DNA of 64,000 nt, taken from Polyodon spathula (taxonomy: Eukaryota; Chordata; Actinopteri; Acipenseriformes; Polyodontidae). The stretch lies in the NCBI RefSeq assembly GCF_017654505.1, contig NC_054537.1, positions 63,609,145 to 63,673,144 of the forward strand, in the 5' to 3' direction. How positions within the stretch are numbered: position 1 is the first letter of the stretch; every line of letters starts with the position of its first letter. This document shows positions 59,237-64,000 of this stretch, piece after piece. Made by a program: the position numbers and the translations under genes. The notes below the pieces were generated by a model, which made no database searches, was not told where the DNA came from, and saw nothing but the letters and a program-made list of their open reading frames with translations.

Positions 59237-59500
59237 TGACCCCACACCATTAAAATGTGCCACTATACCGACTATAGTAAATAAGTAGGTGTGACAGGGA
59301 CGACCCTGTCGCTTGTTCTTGTACAGATGTGTGCAGCTGGGACGTGTAACTGGAGACCTGTTACTAGGCAACCAATCGAGCAGGGAGGCTGCACGGAGCT
59401 CAAAAAGCATCTGGGCCACAGCTCAAGGCGACTGAACCACCATGCTATGCAGAGGGGAGCTTTGTTTACATCCACAGGATAGCTACTACGGAACCCTTCA
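59237..59500 (+). mobile_element. LTR-like repeat, copy B (truncated)
   Basis: It matches copy A from ccacaccattaaaatgtgcc through agctttgtttaca and then diverges, with a short deletion relative to A (catccacaggata). The right part of the LTR is lost. It lacks the solo LTR and so gives the empty-site allele for that insertion. Confidence 0.6.
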
Positions 59501-59564
59501 ACTGCAAGATGGTGCCTGTGAAGGCTCTGCCCAGCCAGCACAGTTGTCAATGTTTGATTCTTTC

Positions 59565-59565
59565 C

Positions 59566-59613
<48 letters not shown>
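59565..59613. repeat. (AAT)n microsatellite
   Basis: About 16 triplets, just after the truncated LTR-like copy. Confidence 0.95.
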
Positions 59614-59614
<1 letters not shown>

Positions 59615-61470
59615 TTTTGTTCCTACTATAATCCTAATGACCATCTGAATATACTGAAAGCTATCAAAAAACTTTCAAAAGACAAGTTGGTGTCACTGTA
59701 CAGTTAGCCATTTAGTTATAGAAAAAAATAAGGAAGAAGTCAAACAACATCCATTTTTCTTCCGAGGTAACTTTCTTTTTTTTCAACACCTTGTGTGTCA
59801 TCATTTCTCTCAAAACTAAAATAAATCAAAACACATCATCACCTCACATTCAATACACTAGAGTTCTGCGAACAGAGAACTAAATAAATAAATAAATACT
59901 GAACATCCTGGCTTTTGTGACCAGGAACTGAAAACATGTTACTTGTGCTAATAAATCAAGGTATACCCCAGCTAAAAGAAAAGGCTCATGTCTTAATTTC
60001 AGTTTTGGGAAATGAGTCCAAGATACGGATATTCTTTTTGAAGAGAATCTCTGTAGAAATTCATGCAGACCCAGTACAGTCCAAAACCAGTGTAGTTCCC
60101 TGTACTGTATACTATAGTATGTCCTGCAGTACACTATGGTGGTTTTCAGATGGCTCTTTACTGGACCTGATCAACTTGTGGAGATTGCCTAACTTGTGAG
60201 GCATAGTGACTGAAAGGCCTCCATCCTCCTAAAACACTGGACACTACAGTGGCTGGCCACCATGAGCAGTGATGGTGCAGCAGACAATATATAGTACAGA
60301 GGAAACAATGCCTGACCAAGGGCAGGAAATGCTTTAAACAATAGAATGTGTTACTATTTCAAAGCGTTCAGCCTTTAATTAACTCTTTAATAAATTCCTA
60401 AACACCTGCTAATTAAAAACAATTAAATATAACCAATCAACTAAGTAATAAATTTCAAGGTCTCTAAAACAAGTCTCTCATTCTGTAAAACATGGAATTT
60501 TCTCTTTAAAAAAAAATAGGAGTTAATGTAAGATGAGAGAAAGCTTTGAAAATATTGACCATTACATCTAAATACCTTCTCTTTAAATGGAAATCATTAA
60601 AACAAATACCCACAAGCAAATGTAGTCTTTAAACACGACAATAAACTGAGCTATTAATGCTGTGCAGAAGGAAAGAACTGGGTAATGTGTACAGGCATGG
60701 GAAAATCTGTGCTCTTGTGGCAAATCAGCCAGTTGACCTAGACAGGATGACTGTGATGAAATCACAATTCAAGACAGAGCAGAACTGAGTCTACAGTCCG
60801 CTATCTGCCACTGATTGTGAGGGGCTGCCTGCCAGGAAAAGGTCATGAGCCCTGCTCCTGATAGCTCACCTACAAACAGTAGCCACTTCTGAAGAGGCTG
60901 AACAAACACTGCAGAGACAGGGGCTGGTGTCAAAATTCCAGTGCAGTGATGTGTTTTATCCACTGCTAGACAAGAACATACTGGGATTGTGTGCACATAA
61001 TGCATGGTAGGATTCAATGACCTGCAAAGCGACCAAATGAACACGTATTGGAGCCATGTGGGATTAGGTGTTGGGGACAGATAGAAAAAGGAGATTTTTT
61101 AATGTAGGTGAGTTTCACAAAGTTCCATGAATAAGAATTAGGTCTCCAGTAGTTTCAGGGGGTTCAAATTACAAACTCAACTCATTTGTTTTGAATCAGA
61201 GTGATCGGTTCAGTTTGGCGAGAATGCCTTACTATAGATATTAAGGCTTTGTTAATTGCTTTTCTGTCCTATGTCTTATGGTGAAGGGAGAAGGCAGAGT
61301 TGTTTAAATTAGGCTACACCATTTTAGGAGAAGTCTGCAACCAAAATATAGATTAGTGAGCAGTGCTGGAAGGAGGGTGCAACTCCTGCCACCTTCCATG
61401 AGAACACTGCCCCGAGTATAGCATGGCATGGCTTTGATGAAAGTTTAAGAAGCCTGTTAAAGATTACATG
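59614..61470. other. intergenic, nothing recognised
   Basis: No gene or repeat family was recognised. The part 60770-61030 is GC-richer and repeat-free and could be regulatory. Confidence 0.4.
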
Positions 61471-61548
61471 TTTCCATCATTAATGCTCCATTTCCATCAT
61501 TAATGCTCCATTTCCATCATTAATGCTCCATTTCCATCATTAATGCTC
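61471..61548. repeat. 20-bp perfect tandem repeat, 3.9 units
   Basis: The unit tttccatcattaatgctcca occurs at 61471, 61491 and 61511, and all but its last two bases at 61531. The copies are identical, so the array is young or constrained. Confidence 0.97.
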
Positions 61549-63300
61549 TCTCAGAAAACACAAATTCCTTGAAATATTGAATTTATGCTATCGTAACTGA
61601 CTAAATTTGAGTTTTGATAAAGTGCCAATGGCACTCATGCATATTCATAAGACATACCAATCATATATCATTTTAGACCCTGATATAGGCTTTGTTAAAG
61701 CATCTTCAAATCACCCTCATTTTAATTACTCTTGTCAATAAAATATTTTTTTTTGCTCATACTATATATCCTGAACAAGGGGGAAACATGTGTGCATTGT
61801 GCACCATTTGTGGCCAGTGGCTGGTGACTAGTAAATTACAAGCTGTTAAGAGAAATAGTGATGGTCAGGACCTGGGTTTGAAGCCACATAAGTTTCCTAC
61901 TACATGTGACTGGTTTACTTCCATCATTCCTATCTCCCTATAGGCTGGGATATTTATGTTGAAACATCGCACAGATATAAATGGAAGATACAGATGTCTA
62001 TTCAGTTGACCTAAACTGTGACATATCTTAATTCTTTAAGTAATAAAATAGGAGCATATCGGGAATTTGAGTTACTTTTAAATACACTTACTGTATGAGA
62101 CTCACAGGTACTTTAAGAGAGGTTGGTTTTCTCAAGAAGTTTTATTATTTTAATGATTTAAACAATGACGACATTTAGATTTTCCACCATTCAGAACACT
62201 TCAATTGTGTTAAAATAAAATGGAAAAAAAAGCCTCTTGCTAACTATATGTTCCATTTGTTTTAGTACAATTATCACTATCAAACAAGGGCAAGTGGCCA
62301 GATTCAGGGAGATTACCCTCCAGTTCCTGAAAGGTCAATTACATCTTTCTCTTATCTTGTTGAAGTACAGTAATTACTTATGTTGGAGACAAATTCAATA
62401 AGGCTTTTTAGTTGGGAAAATAAAAATGTATGCAATGAATAGAGCAATATGAAGTAGTTATAGGGGATGGATTACTAGAACGCTACTCTAAGCTTTTACT
62501 CTGGAATTTTTTTTTCAGTCTGTAAATGGAATGTGTTAATAGAATAAAACTAAACTTCATTTTTATTGTTAATTACAAAGACTGACATTTTCCCAATTCA
62601 TTTGGAGCGCAAAAGAATGCTTCAGGGTCATAAAAAGTCCCTCCATATAACAAAGAAACATACATTATCCAAATATATCAAAATAATGAATATGATAAGT
62701 CTACGTATTCTAAACATAAATGAATAATTAAATATATCATATTTAAATGATATATTCCTAAATATACTGGTACAGTAAATATACAATAAAGTGACAAGTT
62801 TATTCTTTTTATTCTTGGTTGATTCAGTTATCAGGTACAGAACAGCAAATATATAAGGCAAAAGTAAAACAGTTGGTTATTTTATATACAGCATCGCTTC
62901 ATGTTATCCCAGAAGTTCCTTTTTGTTGACCTTAAGTAGATACATTTTATAACTCAGTGACTTAAATGATTGTGTTTGTTTTGTGATTTTGCTTACCAGG
63001 AATGTATCTGAAAGAATGAGGGAAATATCTGTTGAGTGAATTATGTAAAATTAGGCAAAAATGCAGCAGTGGATCAAAAAAAGAGACTACATTGTCTGTA
63101 AATTTAAAATCCCAATAACTATACCACTATAATCAAACACAGTTTATTTCATAGACATTGTTTGTTTTTACATGGGCTGTTTTTATCAGTTCACAGTTGT
63201 CTATAACTATTATTACCCTTTTCCCTGTTATTTTATCAGTTGGCCTACGGAGTAGTACTGCGCTGTACTAAGACATTGAACAGAGTGTCCTACACTTTTC
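61549..63300. other. intergenic, nothing recognised
   Basis: AT-rich sequence with no recognisable gene or element. Confidence 0.45.
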
Positions 63301-63660
63301 CCCTGAACTGTTTCTTCACAGAGTGATAGTGCAGCTAATTAGCGTGGGGATCCCTAGAGAGTCTGATACAGGCTGCTAGCTGAGAGTGAGCGGGACAGGC
63401 TGCTGATAGGGAGGGAGGCCCAAGCCGCCAAGACCAGACCAGACCTAGGCGTGGAGTCTGGGAGGAAAGGATTTCAGGAGCAGAGGCAGCAGCAACACTG
63501 ACACTGAGAAAGAGGAGCTGCAAAGATAAGGAAAGGCAGAGGGGAATGTTTTGCTGACAGAAAAGAAATACAACTTCAGATTGGTTCCCAACACCACTGC
63601 TTGCTTTAATGTCTTTTGCCCGGGGAACTGTGCTCTTCAAAGCAGCCTGACGTCTCCCCC
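63300..63660. other. GC-richer single-copy-looking block
   Basis: Its composition stands out from the AT-rich flanks. It includes gcagctaattagcgtgggga and purine-rich sequence. It is open on the minus strand for 101 codons (63640-63335), but without a recognised domain. It could be an exon of a non-coding RNA or a regulatory element. Confidence 0.3.
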
Positions 63661-64000
63661 TGGCCCTGTTGTTTGTACATAGCTTCTCTCTTAGTATTTA
63701 GTTGTGTTGTTGCATAAAATAAGTAAAAATATTTCCAGTAGACGCGTCGTAATCCAAACCAGTTGGGACCAGACCCTGTTCAGATTAATGATTTGTTCAG
63801 AGTAGTGATTGCAATCTGTGCAATACAAAAATGTACTGTATTGTCTGGCCTTTGTTTTATGTTGACACTTGTATTTCATCAAAATCATTAACAATGATAT
63901 CATAAAAATACAGACGATTTACTGTACATACAAAATGTAGATACAGAAGGTTGGTTTAAATTCAGCATGCATTTCATTGTGATTGATGGTTCACACCAGG

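Overview
The window looks like vertebrate nuclear DNA, most probably from a ray-finned fish. It holds one recognisable host gene, split into eight exons with GT..AG junctions, in AT-rich DNA full of long microsatellites, LINEs (CR1-type, L2-type and a third fish-type), a DIRS-type tyrosine-recombinase retrotransposon family, a PIF/Harbinger relic, LTR remnants and several non-autonomous DNA transposons. This repeat mix would suit a non-teleost fish such as sturgeon, paddlefish or gar, but that is a guess from repeat style. No bacterial, phage or CRISPR-like content was seen.

Gene: 4460-19109 on the minus strand is a complete TBX20 (T-box transcription factor 20). Eight exons join in frame to 1323 coding bases (440 codons plus stop), close to the human length of about 447. 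All start, stop, donor and acceptor positions can be read directly. The exons are 19109-18983, 17592-17361, 15609-15445, 13723-13615, 10591-10433, 9648-9572, 5180-5068 and 4800-4460. The T-box covers roughly residues 97-285. An eh1-like motif (FSIAALM) lies near the N-terminus. The intron 3 donor sits directly at the start of an 18-unit GT microsatellite. Two low-repeat stretches in intron 4 look like candidate enhancers.

1-4.4 kb lies downstream of the gene. It holds an 884-bp terminal-inverted-repeat element filled with AGATATCT palindromes and interrupted by a 128-bp hAT-type MITE with an 8-bp target duplication, followed by a 57-base G run and a TA repeat. Introns carry an L2-like LINE end (5.5-6.3 kb), two MITE relics and many microsatellites.

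19.1-64 kb lies upstream of TBX20 and shows no further host gene that I can recognise. From about 26 to 35 kb it is dense in mobile elements: a CR1 LINE fragment, a DIRS terminal fragment, another fish LINE end, a broken Harbinger transposase, and a DIRS-type element (about 32.1-35.05 kb, minus strand) with gag, reverse transcriptase and tyrosine recombinase parts still readable. A second, more decayed DIRS copy lies at 41.9-44.4 kb. From 57.5 to 59.5 kb a solo LTR with a perfect 5-bp duplication is nested in an older LTR-like repeat pair. Between these are single-copy-looking stretches (36.4-36.7, 38.6-38.75, 40.6-41.1, 46.15-46.4 and 51.9-52.1 kb) that may be conserved non-coding elements of the TBX20 regulatory landscape. 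That idea is inference only.
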